DNA of 64,000 nucleotides from Actinomycetota bacterium (lineage in GTDB: Bacteria > Actinomycetota > Actinomycetes > Propionibacteriales > Nocardioidaceae), in the NCBI GenBank assembly GCA_009701885.1, contig WLJH01000022.1, forward strand, positions 1 to 64,000, in the 5' to 3' direction. The stretch's first letter is position 1. Each line of letters begins with the position of its first letter. Both the position numbers and the translations under genes were made by a program. The notes beneath the pieces were generated by a model. That model saw only the letters and a list, made by a program, of their open reading frames with translations, searched no databases and was not told the DNA's origin. This document shows, in pieces, positions 62,532 through 64,000 of the stretch.

Positions 62532-64000
62532 TCAGATCTGGACGGACAGTTCGTCGGACGCATCGTGCGGGGGCTGCTCGTTGTCGAGATCCGTGTTCGG
62601 GAGGTAGCGCAGGGCTGCGCCGACGGTGATCCCGAAGAGTTCGCAGATGCGTCGCAGGTCCCCGTTGGTGGCGGTGACCTCGTGCAGGATGCGGTCGTCG
62701 CGGATGACGCTGACGGGTACGTCCATGGTGCGGCTTACCCAGTGAAAGCCGACCGGGACGAGTTTGCCGGCGTTGCGGTGATTGATGAACAGGTACGGGT
62801 TGGCGGTATTGGGCCAGCGACGGGCTCGGTGATCGAGCCAGGCTTCGATGCGGACCCGGACTGGTTCGGCAAGCGGGATTGTTCGGTCCCCGAGGTGGAG
62901 GCGGCCGTCCCTGAGGTCGGCGAGGTGAACGAAGCGGATCTCGCGGGTCCGAGCCCCGTGGAAGGCCGCGAGCGCGGCAATGGCGGCGCAGGCCGGGTCG
63001 GGCGAGTTCAAGGAGCGCTGGATGGTCGCGATGTCCAGCGGCAGGGGTTGGCGGCGTTCGTGTCCTCCGGTGTGGATGCGGGCGATCGGGTTGATGAAGA
63101 GGACCTTGCGGGCCTTGAGAAGGGTGAGGATCGAGCGGAGTCCGGCGCCCATGGTGGAGCGAGGGTTGCCAGCACTGGGCAGCACCGCACGTACGTCGGC
63201 CGGGGTGATCTCGCGCAGCGACTCGGTGCCCTGTTCGGCCCAGACAGTGAGGGCTGGCATGGCCCAGCGGAGGTAGAGCCTGATCGTCTGTTGGTCGCGT
63301 GGCTTGCGTCGGGGTGGCGTGGTCGAGCCGTTGAGCATCACGTCGAACCATTGGGCCAGCTCGGCACGCATCTGTGTGGGCAGGTGGGCGGTGGTGGTGT
63401 TGAAGGAGCCTTGGATGGCGGGTTGTCGGTCGTCGACCATGACGCCGGCGGCGGTGGCGACGTCGATGACCGGGATCGCCGTCAGTCCGATCTCTTGAAG
63501 CCGCATGGCGTCGGTGGCCAAAAGCATGGCGCCCGGGGTGTCCTGCATGAGCTGCAGGATGCGCATCGACCGTTGGGTGCGGTGGATCGTCGACTTCGGC
63601 CAGCCGTGGCGGCGGGCGTGGTCGAGGACCGCGGCGTCGAGGAAGGTTGCCATCTGCTCGTGTGGCGGGTCCGGCAGCCGTTCGGTGGACAGCTCTCGAT
63701 CCAGGGCACTGGTGAGGTCGCGGGGCAGGTCGAACAGCGCGAGCTGGATCTGCTCGACCGGGTAGAACTCGATGGTCTGCAGACGGCTGGCACGGTCTGT
63801 GTGAAGGAGCCGGGGGTTGGGCTTGTCGAGGCGACGGACGTTGCCCCAACGGATCCTGGTGGGCTGCCACGGCATGTTGGCGAAGTAGAGCTGCTGCCCG
63901 CCCGTGTTGGCTTCCTCGACGGTGGTGCCGAGGCAGATGCTCATCTGCCGGTCGCACAGGTTGCACACTCGATCGGGGTTGACTCTGAGCGCGCGGTGAC
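62532..64000 (-). CDS. Tyrosine-recombinase-like integrase, 5'-truncated at window edge
   Basis: At least 489 residues; the frame is still open at the right edge, so the true start lies beyond it (GTG 63968 is an internal candidate). A Cys-rich N-terminus (VCNLCDRQMSICLG) suggests a zinc finger. A SAM-like region is present near LRWAMPALTVWAEQGTESLR. Then the catalytic domain: FHGARTREIRFVHLADLRDG (box I Arg) and LFINHRNAGKLVPVGFHWVS, with RRICELFGITVGAALRYL near the end. The usual H-x-x-R and terminal Tyr are not clearly placed, so activity is uncertain. It may belong to the multi-gene recombinase modules of actinobacterial mobile DNA. Confidence 0.7.
   Translation of the reverse strand, partial: HRALRVNPDRVCNLCDRQMSICLGTTVEEANTGGQQLYFANMPWQPTRIRWGNVRRLDKPNPRLLHTDRASRLQTIEFYPVEQIQLALFDLPRDLTSALDRELSTERLPDPPHEQMATFLDAAVLDHARRHGWPKSTIHRTQRSMRILQLMQDTPGAMLLATDAMRLQEIGLTAIPVIDVATAAGVMVDDRQPAIQGSFNTTTAHLPTQMRAELAQWFDVMLNGSTTPPRRKPRDQQTIRLYLRWAMPALTVWAEQGTESLREITPADVRAVLPSAGNPRSTMGAGLRSILTLLKARKVLFINPIARIHTGGHERRQPLPLDIATIQRSLNSPDPACAAIAALAAFHGARTREIRFVHLADLRDGRLHLGDRTIPLAEPVRVRIEAWLDHRARRWPNTANPYLFINHRNAGKLVPVGFHWVSRTMDVPVSVIRDDRILHEVTATNGDLRRICELFGITVGAALRYLPNTDLDNEQPPHDASDELSVQI

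Noticed and set aside
1-64000. tRNA or rRNA genes as attachment sites
   Set aside because: No cloverleaf-like sequence with a CCA-type 3' end was recognised on either strand.

Overview
The DNA is very GC-rich with strong third-position G/C bias. It uses GTG and TTG starts and stop/start overlaps, and its gene families (SCO6880-type T4SS protein, DUF4192, GlxA-type AraC regulator, MobF relaxase, TadA/B/C) are typical of an actinobacterium, most likely Nocardioides or a relative. About 55 kb of the window (6.0-61.6 kb) is a conjugative element: a plasmid or an integrated plasmid-like ICE. It has its own type IV secretion system (T4SS), relaxase, primase-type Rep, ParA/RHH partition pair and single-strand-DNA-handling genes. 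The left flank and the right end look like recombined flanking or cargo DNA. No tRNA, rRNA or CRISPR array was found.

Layout. 1-6 kb: a divergent ABM-type monooxygenase/GlxA regulator pair, a decayed HigA-like antitoxin, a small tandem array of hairpin repeats, and a large nuclease-NACHT NTPase (candidate antiphage defence) lying between two ~65-bp direct repeats. 6.0-18.4 kb: a sigma-like regulator, then the main T4SS operon (ParA-like P-loop protein, small pilin-like protein, two VirB8/TcpC-like proteins, VirB6-like channel, SCO6880/PrgI protein, VirB4 ATPase, and a five-domain secreted wall hydrolase/nuclease fusion). 18.4-22.6 kb: a split coupling protein and small accessory proteins. 22.6-29.05 kb (minus strand): a 1969-residue relaxase-helicase-primase fusion. 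29.05-29.36 kb: a divergent region that is the best oriT candidate. 29.4-38.2 kb: a leading-region-like block with HNH protein, five overlapping small genes, DUF932, ParB-like nuclease, SSB, DUF4192 and DprA. 38.2-50 kb: RES-Xre toxin-antitoxin, many small unknown proteins, a tandem DnaA-domain-IV protein, a secreted SNase and two degenerate M48-like proteins. 50.2-55.5 kb: replication and partition. 55.8-61.6 kb: a Tad/Flp-type pilus locus. 61.7-64 kb: a phosphotransferase and a 5'-truncated tyrosine-recombinase-like gene.

The most striking unifying signal is a bipartite element, TGATCG-N18-ACATAGGTGA (N17 in one copy). I found ten copies, each upstream of and co-oriented with a gene or operon: T4SS, coupling protein, relaxase, ssb-dprA, DnaA-like block, several small-gene operons and the Tad locus. 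It looks like a dedicated promoter or operator set that wires the whole element together. The gene just before the first copy encodes a protein with a sigma-region-4-like C-terminus and is the natural candidate regulator. This coordinated T4SS + Tad + establishment regulon, together with the unusual multidomain fusions, is the most likely under-described biology here.
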